DNA from: Chryseobacterium aahli | GTDB lineage: Bacteria; Bacteroidota; Bacteroidia; Flavobacteriales; Weeksellaceae | NCBI RefSeq assembly: GCF_022699665.1 | Contig: NZ_JALDNB010000002.1 | Span: 620,001-684,000 of the forward strand | Direction: 5' to 3' | Length of the DNA stretch: 64,000 nucleotides | Part shown: positions 42,670 to 51,924 of the stretch, in pieces | Layout of the letters: the number at the start of each line of letters is the position of its first letter | How positions within the stretch are numbered: position 1 is the first letter of the stretch | Position numbers and translations under genes: made by a program | Notes under the pieces: generated by a model | Told to the model about the DNA's origin: nothing | The model's input: only the letters and a program-made list of their open reading frames with translations | Databases searched by the model: none

Positions 42670-44049
42670 ATGAAGAAAATATTAAGTTTTATTGGATTAG
42701 CTTTAATTAGCAGTTCTGTCTACAGTCAAGGTTCTCCTGATTATGGAAATGGTTTAAAAATTAATTTAAATCCTGAAGGAGATAAGTATGTTAGATTTAT
42801 TCTCTGGGATCAGTTTTGGATCAGGAACACAGAAATGAACCCCGGAAGTATGGTTGGCGGCGAACCAACCGACAATACCTGGAACTTAGGAAACCGACGA
42901 GCACGTATTTTAGCCTACGCTCAAATTACCAAGCGTTACATGATTCTCACACATTTCGGAATCAACAATCAAACTTTCATTAACGGTGGCGCTACAGGAA
43001 CTACAGGAACTGGCGGCTACGGAAACGGGAAAAAACCTCAGCTTTTTTTTCATGATGCATGGAATGAATATGCCGTTGTAATGCCCGGTGAAGCAGGAAA
43101 ATTCAGCTTAACTTTAGGAGGCGGATTGCATTACTACATGGGACTTTCCCGTATGACAATGGCTTCCACACTGAATTTCCTGACTTTAGATTCTCCGGTT
43201 TTCAGCTGGCCTCTGATTGACAATTCTGATCAGTTTGCGAGACAAATGGGCGTTTTTGCAAAAGGAAAGTATGGTAAATTTGAGTACCGAATGAGTCTAA
43301 ATAAACCTTTCGCAACAGATTTAGCTCCAGCCAACACTTTAATTCCAGGAAATGAAGTTGCGGTTGATAACAATGGAAATCCGAACTGGTCAAAAGCAGG
43401 TTATTTTGAGTATCAATTCTTAGATACAGAATCTAATCTCCTTCCTTTCAAAGTGGGTTCTTATCTGGGAACCAAAAAAGTTTTCAACCTCGGTGCAGGT
43501 TTTTATCATCAAGCCGAAGGAACAAGAACTTCAGTGAATTCAAACATCGAAAAACACGATATTACCCTACTTTCTGTAGATGCTTTTGCCGATATTCCTT
43601 TAGGTGAAGCAAAAAATAAAATGGCCGTTTCGGCTTATGCAGGATATTTTAACTATAATTTCGGCCCGAATTACGTAAGAAATTTAGGAACGATGAACAT
43701 CGCGGCCAACGACCCTAATTTTGTCGGACAAAGAGCTTTGGCAGGCCCCGGAAATCTTCAACCCATGATTGGAACCGGAAATGTGGTTTACGCTCAGGCA
43801 GGTTTGTTACTTCCAAATCAATCAGAAAAACCGAAAATCAGAATCCAGCCTTTTGCGGCTTACACTTACAAAGATTTTGAAGCGTTTGATAAACCTTCTT
43901 CTCAGTTTGATGTGGGGGCCAACTGGTTTTTAGACGGTCATCACGCAAAAATTACAACACAATATTCTACAAGACCTGTTTATACAAGTCCGACAGAAAA
44001 CCCAAAATCAAAAGGAGAATTTATTGTACAACTCCAAATTTATTTGTAA
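42670..44049 (+). CDS. Outer-membrane porin-like protein
   Basis: A 459-residue protein with signal peptide MKKILSFIGLALISSSVYSQ and alternating beta-strand sequence, including FILWDQFWIRNTEMN, NRRARILAYAQITKRYMI and a C-terminus ending in YSTRPVYTSPTENP and FIVQLQIYL. A final aromatic/hydrophobic strand is typical of outer-membrane barrels. It resembles the phosphate- or carboxylate-selective porin type (OprP/DcaP-like) but no defining motif is visible. It is 47 bp ahead of the MFS carrier, so I infer a channel for the same organic acid. Confidence 0.78.
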   Translation: MKKILSFIGLALISSSVYSQGSPDYGNGLKINLNPEGDKYVRFILWDQFWIRNTEMNPGSMVGGEPTDNTWNLGNRRARILAYAQITKRYMILTHFGINNQTFINGGATGTTGTGGYGNGKKPQLFFHDAWNEYAVVMPGEAGKFSLTLGGGLHYYMGLSRMTMASTLNFLTLDSPVFSWPLIDNSDQFARQMGVFAKGKYGKFEYRMSLNKPFATDLAPANTLIPGNEVAVDNNGNPNWSKAGYFEYQFLDTESNLLPFKVGSYLGTKKVFNLGAGFYHQAEGTRTSVNSNIEKHDITLLSVDAFADIPLGEAKNKMAVSAYAGYFNYNFGPNYVRNLGTMNIAANDPNFVGQRALAGPGNLQPMIGTGNVVYAQAGLLLPNQSEKPKIRIQPFAAYTYKDFEAFDKPSSQFDVGANWFLDGHHAKITTQYSTRPVYTSPTENPKSKGEFIVQLQIYL

Positions 44050-44096
44050 AAACTAATCCTATAAAAATTAATCACTAACAAAAAAAATCTACTAAT

Positions 44097-45677
44097 ATGA
44101 GCGAACAACACCACGATGTTTACGAGAATATGACAGATAAGCAGAAAAACCGCACCATCTGGAGCGTCATCACCGCATCGTCCCTCGGAACTTTGATAGA
44201 ATGGTATGATTTCTATATTTTCGGAAGTCTGGCAGTCGTTTTGGCGACCAAATTCTTCCCGTCAGACAATCCGACTGCGGCATTTTTATCTACATTAGCA
44301 ACTTTTGCGGCAGGATTTGTAGTGAGACCTTTCGGAGCTTTATTTTTTGGAAGATTGGGAGACATCATCGGAAGAAAATACACGTTTTTAGTAACTTTAC
44401 TCATCATGGGATTCTCCACTTTCTTGATTGGATGTATTCCGGGTTATGAAACGATCGGATTTATGGCGCCGGTTTTAGTTTTAATTTTAAGACTTTTACA
44501 AGGTTTAGCTTTAGGAGGAGAATACGGTGGCGCAGCAACTTACGTAGCAGAATATTCTCAGCCGCACAGAAGAGGTTACTGGACTTCTTGGATTCAGACT
44601 ACCGCTACCGCAGGACTTTTCATTTCATTAATTGTTATTTTAATTACTAAAAATACTTTATCCGCAGAAGAATTTGACTCTTGGGGATGGAGAGTTCCTT
44701 TCTGGATTTCTATTTTAATGGTTGGGGTTTCTTATTTCATCAGAAAAAACATGAAGGAGTCGCCACTTTTTGCAAAGGCTAAAAGTGAAGGGAAAACTTC
44801 AAAAAATCCTTTAAAAGAAAGTTTCGGAAATAAATTCAACTTTAAATTTGTCTTATTGGCATTATTCGGTGCTGCAATGGGGCAAGGGGTAATCTGGTAC
44901 ACAGGACAGTTTTACGCAATGAGTTTTCTGCAAAAAGTAATGAATATCAACTCAATGCAGGTCGATTATCTGATGGCAACTGCATTATTAATGGGAACAC
45001 CTTTCTTTGTGTTTTTCGGCTGGCTTTCAGATAAAATTGGTCGAAAAGCAATTATGATGACCGGAATGCTGGTCGCCATCTTAGCCTACAGACCGATTTA
45101 CGATGCAATGTATAAAAGCGTGAATATCGAAGCGAAAACTGTAGCAGACAATGGAATTAAAGAAACAAGAGTTGCGGCAGTGCACAAAACTATTGCATCA
45201 GACAGTTTAGTTACATTTCATAAAGAAACAGCTTATACAGATGGAACTTTAATTAAAAAAGACAGTATCGTTCATTGGTCAGCCGCCGGCCCAATAATGA
45301 AAGACGGAAAAGCTGAAGAGCCAAAAGTTTCGACAGCAATTACTTTAAACGACGACACAAGATGGTATTTGGTCTTCCTTGTATTTGTTCAGGTAATTTT
45401 TGTGACGATGGTTTATGGTCCGATTGCAGCATTTTTAGTTGAGATGTTCCCCGTAAGAATCCGTTACACATCGATGTCGTTACCATATCATATTGGTAAT
45501 GGAGTTTTTGGAGGATTACTTCCTGCGGTTGCCACTTATCTCGTAACTTCCGGAAAAGATGCAGGGCATGCGACGTGGTATCTTGAAGGGCTTTGGTATC
45601 CGATTGGAGTTGCCACAGTCTGTTTAGTCATCGGATTGATTTATCTTAAAACCAAAAACAATAATATCCACGATTAA
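44097..45677 (+). CDS. MHS-type MFS transporter with an inserted loop domain
   Basis: A 526-residue major facilitator of the metabolite:H+ symporter (MHS) group. The first half is classic: GTLIEWYDFYIFG near residue 29, GRLGDIIGRKYTFL, RLLQGLALGGEYGGAATYVAE and PHRRGYWTSW. After WLSDKIGRKAIMMTGM comes an insertion of about 80 residues (DNGIKETRVAAVHKTIASDS to EPKVSTAITLNDDTRWY) between two helices, hydrophilic and probably periplasmic. Neighbouring acyl-CoA synthetases suggest short-chain carboxylates as substrate. DUF6814 follows by 43 bp. Confidence 0.88.
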   Translation: MSEQHHDVYENMTDKQKNRTIWSVITASSLGTLIEWYDFYIFGSLAVVLATKFFPSDNPTAAFLSTLATFAAGFVVRPFGALFFGRLGDIIGRKYTFLVTLLIMGFSTFLIGCIPGYETIGFMAPVLVLILRLLQGLALGGEYGGAATYVAEYSQPHRRGYWTSWIQTTATAGLFISLIVILITKNTLSAEEFDSWGWRVPFWISILMVGVSYFIRKNMKESPLFAKAKSEGKTSKNPLKESFGNKFNFKFVLLALFGAAMGQGVIWYTGQFYAMSFLQKVMNINSMQVDYLMATALLMGTPFFVFFGWLSDKIGRKAIMMTGMLVAILAYRPIYDAMYKSVNIEAKTVADNGIKETRVAAVHKTIASDSLVTFHKETAYTDGTLIKKDSIVHWSAAGPIMKDGKAEEPKVSTAITLNDDTRWYLVFLVFVQVIFVTMVYGPIAAFLVEMFPVRIRYTSMSLPYHIGNGVFGGLLPAVATYLVTSGKDAGHATWYLEGLWYPIGVATVCLVIGLIYLKTKNNNIHD

Positions 45678-45720
45678 TAGGGATAATCACTTAAAAATTA
45701 TTAATTTTAAATCTACTAAA

Positions 45721-45945
45721 ATGAACGGATTAAAAAAAATATTAGGCATTGTATGGATTTTAGCTGCCTTGATCGTTGCCTACTTCGGAATAACGGTGAT
45801 GGGCATTCCTAAAATCACATCAGGCAAACAGGAAGATCTGGTATTTGGCATCATTATACTTTTTGTATTGGTTCCGATTGTCACAGGCGGATTGGCAATT
45901 TTCGGATATTATTCCTTGATTGGAGAATATTCTGACGACAAATAA
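45721..45945 (+). CDS. DUF6814 small membrane protein
   Basis: A 74-residue protein with two membrane helices (GIVWILAALIVAYFGITVMG and IIILFVLVPIVTGGLAIFGY) and a charged C-terminus YSDDK. I recall this family as a regular companion of MHS-type MFS carriers in Bacteroidetes. It is 43 bp downstream of the carrier. A role as carrier accessory subunit is inferred from that association only. Confidence 0.8.
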   Translation: MNGLKKILGIVWILAALIVAYFGITVMGIPKITSGKQEDLVFGIIILFVLVPIVTGGLAIFGYYSLIGEYSDDK

Positions 45946-45961
45946 ATTATTAATGATAGAT

Positions 45962-45995
45962 GATAATTGATGAATGATTTTGTTCATCAATTATC
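45962..45995 (+). terminator. Hairpin after the DUF6814 gene
   Basis: GATAATTGATGAA (45962-45974) and TTCATCAATTATC (45983-45995) form a 13-bp stem with an 8-nt loop; outer A+T bases extend it. The T-tract is poor (GTTTATT), so it may be an intergenic palindrome rather than a strong terminator. Confidence 0.5.
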
Positions 45996-46018
45996 GTTTA
46001 TTATATCAATCATTAATT

Positions 46019-46213
46019 ATGAAAAAAAGACACGAGCAAAAACTGATTATTCTGAGCGCAGGTTTACTGATTGCGTTCAGCATTCCGATTTCATTGCTTT
46101 TCAACAGTGAGAGAGAGGTTTTTGGCTACCCAATGATTCTTGTTTATTTCTTCGCCGTCTGGATGATTTCCATCATTATTTCTTTTGTAATCGTAAAAAA
46201 ATATGATGAGTAG
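46019..46213 (+). CDS. Small two-helix membrane protein, 64 aa
   Basis: From the ATG at 46019 it has 64 residues: charged MKKRHEQK, helix LIILSAGLLIAFSIPISLLF, short loop NSEREVFGYP and helix MILVYFFAVWMISIIISFVIV. This is the size and topology of the small partner proteins (DUF4212/DUF485-like) encoded just before solute:sodium symporters. Its end overlaps the symporter-kinase start by 11 nt, so translation is coupled. Confidence 0.75.
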   Translation: MKKRHEQKLIILSAGLLIAFSIPISLLFNSEREVFGYPMILVYFFAVWMISIIISFVIVKKYDE

Positions 46214-48899
46214 TTTCGCATTATTTATCGTTGTCCTTATTTACCTCGCACTTTTGTTTTTAGTTGCCCATTTGGCAGAGAAGAAAAAGAGTAAGATTTG
46301 GATCAATAACCCATACATCTACGCATTGTCGCTTGCCGTGTACTGCACCGCATGGACGTATTATGGAAGTATCGGCGTGGCAGCGACCAGCGGACTCAAT
46401 TATTTACCGATTTACATTGGCCCGATCATGGTGATTCCTGCCTGGATTTATATTAATACTCGGATTGTCCGCATCTCAAGGGTTAACAAGATCAGTAGTT
46501 TAGCTGATTTTATTTCATTACGATATGGAAACAGCAGAAGTTTTAGTGCTATAATCACATTAGTTTGTCTCTTTGCGATTATTCCTTACATCGGATTGCA
46601 GATTAAGGCGATTTCTGAGACTTTCCACTTGGTTACAGAAACAAAAATTTCTCAAAATATTTTAACAGACAGCGGAACTTTTGTTGTTATTTTAATTGCT
46701 GTTTTTTCATCCTATTACGGAACAAAATATGTTGATGCATCCGAAAAACGTTTAGGAATTATCTCTGCGATTGCTTTAGAAAGTTTTCTTAAATTATTCT
46801 TCATTATTATTTTGGGATTATTTGTGATCTATTATGCTTTTGACGGATTTTCGGACTTGTATCAGAAGGCAAGTAAATTCCCGGATTTTAAAGCTAAAAA
46901 CACCTTTAACGGAATTGAAGGCGCCATGAACTGGATGGTTCTCTGCATGATTTCCGGAACTGCAATTTGCATTTTACCAAGACAGTTTCACACCGCAATT
47001 GTTGAAAACAGACAGGAAAAACACATCAAAACAGCAATCTGGTTTTTCCCTTTATATCTTTTGATATTCACCATTTTCATCTTCCCGATTGCCTGGGGCG
47101 GAAGATTGATTTTCCAAGGACAAAACGTAAACCCTGAGTTCTACTCTATTCTGATTCCGCAACATTTTGATAATACTTTGATTACGGTTTTGGTCTTTTT
47201 GGGAGGTTTGAGTTCATCAATTTCGATGATTATCATTTCAGCTATCACGCTTTCAATTATGCTTTCGAATAATTTAATTATTCCTTACGGCTTGTTAGGA
47301 AAATTTAAAGCAGAAAATGAAGTTCAAAACACCAGAAATATTACCAACATCCGTAAATTTTCGATATTCGGATTGATTATTCTCGCTTTTGCCTTTTACA
47401 AATATTTTATTTTAAGAAGTTCTCTAGATTCTGTCGGATTGATCTCATTTGTCATCATTGCACAATTGGCTCCTGCATTTTTCGGAGCGATATTTTGGAG
47501 AAGAGGAAGTTACAAAGGCGCAGTAATAGGGCTTTTAGCGGGATTAATTATTTGCTATTTCGGATTAATTATTCCTCAGTATTATTTTTCTTATAACTCT
47601 GAATTAAAAGGTTTTTTAAGAGATTTATATGATACTTTTCAGTTTTTCGACATTTATTTTTTAACCAGAATTCCGGAGATTTTCTTTTGGTCGATTTTGG
47701 TGAATACTGCTTTGTTTACCATACTTTCTGTAAGCATGAAAGGAAATTATCGTGAGAGAAATTTCGCAGAATTGTATGTTGACATCGATAAATACATTCA
47801 AAATCACGAAAACGCATTCATTTGGAGAGGAACGGCTTATGTTTCTGATATTAAAAACATCTTGGAACGTTTTTTAGGCAAAAAGAAAACCGAACAGGCC
47901 ATGCGGATTTTTAATATTAAATACAATATCGATTCGCAAACCGAAACGGCCGATTCAAGATTTATTAAATTCTCTGAGAACCTTTTGGCGGGGAGAATCG
48001 GGACGGCTTCTGCAAAAATTCTCATTGAAGGAGTAACGAAAGAAGATAAAATATCTTTGAAAGAAGTTTTAAATATTTTGGAAGAATCAAAAGAAAATAT
48101 CACATTAAATAAAAAACTTACCGAGAAATCTGAGGAGCTGAAACAGCTTTCCAACGACCTCAGTGCCGCAAATGAAAATCTTATCGTGAAAGACCGCCAG
48201 AAAGATGATTTTCTGGATTCTGTTGCTCATGAATTGCGAACACCGATTACCGCAATTCGTTCGGCTGGAGAAATCTTAGCCGATGACGACGATATTCCTT
48301 TAGATATAAAAAGAGAATTTTTAAATAACATCATCACCGAATCTGACCGTTTGAGCGAAATCATCAATGATATTTTATATTTGGATAAACTTCAACACGG
48401 AGAAATCGCATTAAATATTCATGAAAATAACATTATTGAAACGTATAAAAAGGCTTTAAACCCAATATTACATTTAATTCAGCAGAAATTCATTCATGTG
48501 AGCGAAGTTGATTTGCTCAATCATTATTTGTTTGAATATGATGAAGCTAGATTTATTCAGCTGTTTCAAAATATTTTAGGAAATGCCTTGAAATTTACTG
48601 AAGATCAAGGTACAATTCAAACTAAATTTTCAGCAAAAGATAATTTTTTAATTATAAAAATATTCAACACCGGAAAGCATATTCCCGAAGAAGATTTGGA
48701 AATGATTTTTGATAAATTTTATCAGGCTAAAAATCAAAACATAAGAAAACCTACCGGAAGTGGTCTCGGACTAGCGATTTCAAAGAGAATCGTCGAAGCC
48801 CACAACGGAAACATTAAAGCAGAAAACAGTGGATTGGGTGTTACGTTTACCATCACCCTGCCGAAGAAAAATATAGAAAACCATGAAGTTGAACCCTAA
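46203..48899 (+). CDS. Sodium/solute symporter-histidine kinase fusion (CrbS/CbrA-like)
   Basis: An 898-residue sensor. About residues 1-520 form a solute:sodium symporter domain with some 13 helices (VYCTAWTYYGSIGVAATSG, GGLSSSISMIIISAITLS, and PAFFGAIFWRRGSYKGAV). A linker with a helical segment (about 600-660) leads to HisKA with phosphoacceptor His676 (VAHELRTPITAIRS) and a HATPase domain (N-box ILGNALKF, G-box GSGLGLAISKRIVEAHNG). This is the architecture of CbrA and CrbS, where transport or sensing of a metabolite controls carbon use. It is followed by a receiver protein and by acyl-CoA synthetase genes, so acetate or a related acid is the likely cue. Confidence 0.92.
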   Translation: MMSSFALFIVVLIYLALLFLVAHLAEKKKSKIWINNPYIYALSLAVYCTAWTYYGSIGVAATSGLNYLPIYIGPIMVIPAWIYINTRIVRISRVNKISSLADFISLRYGNSRSFSAIITLVCLFAIIPYIGLQIKAISETFHLVTETKISQNILTDSGTFVVILIAVFSSYYGTKYVDASEKRLGIISAIALESFLKLFFIIILGLFVIYYAFDGFSDLYQKASKFPDFKAKNTFNGIEGAMNWMVLCMISGTAICILPRQFHTAIVENRQEKHIKTAIWFFPLYLLIFTIFIFPIAWGGRLIFQGQNVNPEFYSILIPQHFDNTLITVLVFLGGLSSSISMIIISAITLSIMLSNNLIIPYGLLGKFKAENEVQNTRNITNIRKFSIFGLIILAFAFYKYFILRSSLDSVGLISFVIIAQLAPAFFGAIFWRRGSYKGAVIGLLAGLIICYFGLIIPQYYFSYNSELKGFLRDLYDTFQFFDIYFLTRIPEIFFWSILVNTALFTILSVSMKGNYRERNFAELYVDIDKYIQNHENAFIWRGTAYVSDIKNILERFLGKKKTEQAMRIFNIKYNIDSQTETADSRFIKFSENLLAGRIGTASAKILIEGVTKEDKISLKEVLNILEESKENITLNKKLTEKSEELKQLSNDLSAANENLIVKDRQKDDFLDSVAHELRTPITAIRSAGEILADDDDIPLDIKREFLNNIITESDRLSEIINDILYLDKLQHGEIALNIHENNIIETYKKALNPILHLIQQKFIHVSEVDLLNHYLFEYDEARFIQLFQNILGNALKFTEDQGTIQTKFSAKDNFLIIKIFNTGKHIPEEDLEMIFDKFYQAKNQNIRKPTGSGLGLAISKRIVEAHNGNIKAENSGLGVTFTITLPKKNIENHEVEP

Positions 48900-48911
48900 C
48901 GAAGTACAAGA

Positions 48912-49277
48912 ATGAAAAAGATATTAATTGCAGATGACGAACACAAAATATTAATGTCACTCGAATACAGTTTCCGGAAAATAGGTTACGAAGTGTTCAT
49001 CGCCAGAGATGGAACTGAAGTTTTAGAATTTTTAAAAACACTTGTTCCCGATGTCATTTTATTGGATATCATGATGCCCAATCTTGACGGATACAGCACA
49101 TTGGAAGAAATTAAAAAAAATGAATCCTTAAACAATACAAAAGTTCTCTTTCTCAGTGCCAAAAACAACCCGAAAGATATTGAAAAAGGACTGGAGATCG
49201 GAGCGGACGCATATGTAACAAAGCCGTATTCTATTAAAAAATTGATTTCTCAGATTGAGGAGTTGCTTAATTCTTAA
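48912..49277 (+). CDS. Receiver-only response regulator
   Basis: A 121-residue single REC domain: acidic pocket in LIADDEHKILM, phosphoacceptor Asp52 (VILLDIMMP), Ser in LFLSAKNN and Lys in YVTKPYS. It stops after the fifth helix, so there is no DNA-binding output domain. Located 12 bp behind the kinase gene and surely its partner. How it affects gene expression is not evident; it may act on another protein or pass the phosphate on. Confidence 0.93.
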   Translation: MKKILIADDEHKILMSLEYSFRKIGYEVFIARDGTEVLEFLKTLVPDVILLDIMMPNLDGYSTLEEIKKNESLNNTKVLFLSAKNNPKDIEKGLEIGADAYVTKPYSIKKLISQIEELLNS

Positions 49278-49361
49278 ACACGAATGACACAAACGAATTG
49301 CACGAATGACACAACTGGCATAGTGTTATTCGTGAAAGAAATTCGTGTAATTAGTGTTTAA
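49278..49361. repeat. Intergenic repeat of CACGAAT units
   Basis: Blocks ACACGAATGACACAAACG, ACGAATGACACAAC and the inverse ATTCGTGAAAG, ATTCGTGTAATTAGTGTTT make an imperfect inverted repeat across the whole spacer. A shorter related stretch, CACTAATGGCACAAAT with AACACAAATAGCACAGATTA, lies near 4074-4110. Confidence 0.65.
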
Positions 49362-49380
49362 AAAACCAAACGCAAAAATT

Positions 49381-51270
49381 ATGAACGCAGACAATTTATT
49401 TAAACAAAGCATAGAAAACAAAGAGCAGTTCTGGAAAGAGCAGGCTCAGGAAATTTCGTGGTTTGAATTTCCCGAAACGATTATTTCAAAAGACGAAAAC
49501 AGTTACACCCAATGGTTTGCAGACGGAAAGCTCAACATGTCTTATCTCTGTATCGACAAACATATTGAAGATGGCTTTGGAGAAGAAACTGTGATTATCT
49601 ATGATTCTCCGGTTACCAATCAAAAAATAAGATACACTTATAATCAGGCCAAAGAAGAAATTTCAAAATTAGCAGGCGGACTTGCCTCTTTAGGTTTAAA
49701 AAAAGGAGATACTGCTGTGATTTACATGCCAATGATTCCGCAGACGCTTTTTGCAATGCTGGCTTGTGCAAGAATTGGGGTGATCCACAATGTTGTTTTT
49801 GGAGGGTTTGCACCTCATGAATTGGTCGTAAGAATTGATGACTGCAAACCAAAAGCTTTGATTACGGCAACGGCAGGAATTGAAATTGCGAAGAGAATTC
49901 CTTATCTACCATTGGTTGAAAAAGCGATTGAACTGGCGCAGGATAAAGTAGACAATATCATTGTTTTCAACAGAAAATTAGTTAATAATCAACATGAAAT
50001 GTTTGAAGGCATCATCGATTATGAAGAGTTAGTTGAAAAGTCCAAACCTGCAGATTGTGTTTCAGTAGAATCAAATCATCCGTTATACTTACTTTATACT
50101 TCCGGAACGACTGGTAAACCAAAAGGAATTACAAGAGATACAGGAGGTTACGCTATCGCTTTGAAATTCTCAATGAAATATATTTATGGAATTGATCAAG
50201 GCGAAACATTCTGGGCAGCTTCAGATTTTGGTTGGGCGGTTGGTCACAGCTACAGCGTTTACGGACCATTAATTAACAGAAATACCACCATTATTTTTGA
50301 AGGAAAACCTATTATGACTCCCGATGCAGGAACTTTTTGGAGAATTATATCTGAACATAAAGTTTCAGCGATGTTTACCGCTCCGACAGCCATCAGAGCT
50401 ATTAAAAAAGAAGACCCAAATGGAGAACTGGTTAAAAAATATGATTTAAGCCATTTCAAAAAACAGTTTTTGGCAGGTGAAAGATGTGATGTCGCAACTT
50501 TAGATTGGTTTGAAAAGCACATCGGAGTTCCCGCTATTGACCATTGGTGGCAGACAGAATCTGGATCGCCGATGTTAGGACTGATGACTTTTGATGATGA
50601 TTATAAACTTAAAAGGGCTTCAGCAGGAAAACCGATTCCGGGGTACGATATTAAAATTTTTGACGAAAACGGATTTGAACTTGACGAACATAAAGAAGGA
50701 TATCTAGTTATCAAACTACCACTTCCTCCAGGCGCAATGCTGGGAATCTGGAATGATTACGAACGTTTTGAAAAAAGTTATTTATCACAATACAAAGGCT
50801 ATTATTTTTCAGGAGACGGAGCCATAAAAGATGAAGACGGCTATATTTTTATCACAGGTCGTGTAGATGATGTCATCAACGTTGCGGGACACCGACTTTC
50901 AACTTCGGAAATGGAAGAAATCGTTTCCTCTCATTCCGATGTTGCCGAGTGTGCTGTCGTCGGAATTGATGATGATTTACGTGGGCAAGTTCCTTTTGCA
51001 ACCGTAGTTTTGAAAAATGGTTCGGAAATTTCTGAAGAAGAGATAGAAAAAGAAATCATTCTGAAAGTCAGAGAAAAAATTGGTGCAGTTGCATTTCTAA
51101 AATCCGTGATGGTTGTCAAAAGACTTCCCAAAACACGCTCAGGAAAGATTTTAAGAAAATTGATCCGAACGATTATTGATGGTAAAGAATTTCAGATTCC
51201 TTCGACGATTGATGATGAAATGATTATTGGTGAGTTGAAAGAGAAGATTCGGCAATACAGAAATTCGTAA
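49381..51270 (+). CDS. prpE: Acyl-CoA synthetase, propionate-CoA ligase type
   Basis: A 629-residue adenylate-forming enzyme of the acetyl/propionyl-CoA synthetase group; the ATG at 49381 is chosen over an upstream GTG at 49354. It has the ATP motif YTSGTTGKPKGITRDTGGY, WAASDFGWAVGHSY, FLAGERCDVATLDW, HWWQTESGSPMLGL and the C-terminal lysine motif KTRSGKILRKLIRT. The RDTGGY and AGERCD features are those of PrpE-type propionyl-CoA synthetases rather than Acs. It activates a short-chain acid to its CoA ester, feeding on the carrier and sensor genes next to it. Confidence 0.86.
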   Translation: MNADNLFKQSIENKEQFWKEQAQEISWFEFPETIISKDENSYTQWFADGKLNMSYLCIDKHIEDGFGEETVIIYDSPVTNQKIRYTYNQAKEEISKLAGGLASLGLKKGDTAVIYMPMIPQTLFAMLACARIGVIHNVVFGGFAPHELVVRIDDCKPKALITATAGIEIAKRIPYLPLVEKAIELAQDKVDNIIVFNRKLVNNQHEMFEGIIDYEELVEKSKPADCVSVESNHPLYLLYTSGTTGKPKGITRDTGGYAIALKFSMKYIYGIDQGETFWAASDFGWAVGHSYSVYGPLINRNTTIIFEGKPIMTPDAGTFWRIISEHKVSAMFTAPTAIRAIKKEDPNGELVKKYDLSHFKKQFLAGERCDVATLDWFEKHIGVPAIDHWWQTESGSPMLGLMTFDDDYKLKRASAGKPIPGYDIKIFDENGFELDEHKEGYLVIKLPLPPGAMLGIWNDYERFEKSYLSQYKGYYFSGDGAIKDEDGYIFITGRVDDVINVAGHRLSTSEMEEIVSSHSDVAECAVVGIDDDLRGQVPFATVVLKNGSEISEEEIEKEIILKVREKIGAVAFLKSVMVVKRLPKTRSGKILRKLIRTIIDGKEFQIPSTIDDEMIIGELKEKIRQYRNS

Positions 51271-51280
51271 AGTAAAGGTG

Positions 51281-51733
51281 ATGACAGAAATTATAAAAGC
51301 AAATACCGATGACGACAAGATTTTAACTGAGATCACAAAAAGATCAAAGGCCTACTGGGGATATTCTGAAGAACAAATGAGCAGGTGGTCAGATTTACTA
51401 ACCATTACCTCAGAATACATCGACAAGAATCAAGTGTATAAATTAATTGTCAACCAATCGATTATTGCTTACTATTCTTATTTTGAAATTGAAAACAATA
51501 GTGTGAGACTTGACAATCTTTTTGTTTCACCTGAAAATATCGGTAAAGGTTATGGAAAATTATTAATGAATGATTTTATTTTAAAAATAAAACAGAGCGG
51601 AAAAATCAGAATAATTCTGGACGCCGACCCTAATGCACAAAAATTTTATGAAAGTTTCGGATTTATAAAAATTGGAGAAAGTGAAACATCAGTTAAAGAT
51701 AGATTTCTTCCAATTATGGAACACAAACTATAA
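51281..51733 (+). CDS. GNAT family N-acetyltransferase
   Basis: A 150-residue single GNAT domain. Strands and acetyl-CoA loop are in VRLDNLFVSPENIGKGYGKL (Q/R-x-x-G-x-G type as GKGYGK) followed by LDADPNAQKFYESFGFIKIGES. ATG at 51281 has AAAGG before it. Placed between two acyl-CoA synthetases. Because bacterial Acs is switched off by lysine acetylation (Pat-type GNAT), a role as Acs regulator is tempting, but nothing in the sequence is specific for that. Confidence 0.88.
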   Translation: MTEIIKANTDDDKILTEITKRSKAYWGYSEEQMSRWSDLLTITSEYIDKNQVYKLIVNQSIIAYYSYFEIENNSVRLDNLFVSPENIGKGYGKLLMNDFILKIKQSGKIRIILDADPNAQKFYESFGFIKIGESETSVKDRFLPIMEHKL

Positions 51734-51783
51734 TGAAAATTGCTCTCAATCTGTCATGAACTAAAAACCTCTGTAAACTTTTC

Positions 51784-51853
51784 TAAGTGAAACGGCTTTG
51801 TGAGACTTAAAAAAAGTCAGATAAAAAAAAACTTCGTGCGCTTCGTGTTCAAT
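51784..51853. repeat. Interspersed repeat, CTTTGCG family, copy 3
   Basis: AAGTGAAACGGCTTTGTGAG followed by a T/A stretch and ACTTCGTGCGCTTCGTGTTC. Same order as copies at 15372-15560 and 18703-18774, with GTG substituted for GCG. Lies in the 191-bp spacer between GNAT and acs. Confidence 0.6.
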
Positions 51854-51924
51854 TTGAAAATCGAAAACGCACAACTTAAACAAATAAAAAATTTAAACAA
51901 TAAATAATTCTAAAAAGAAAAAGT

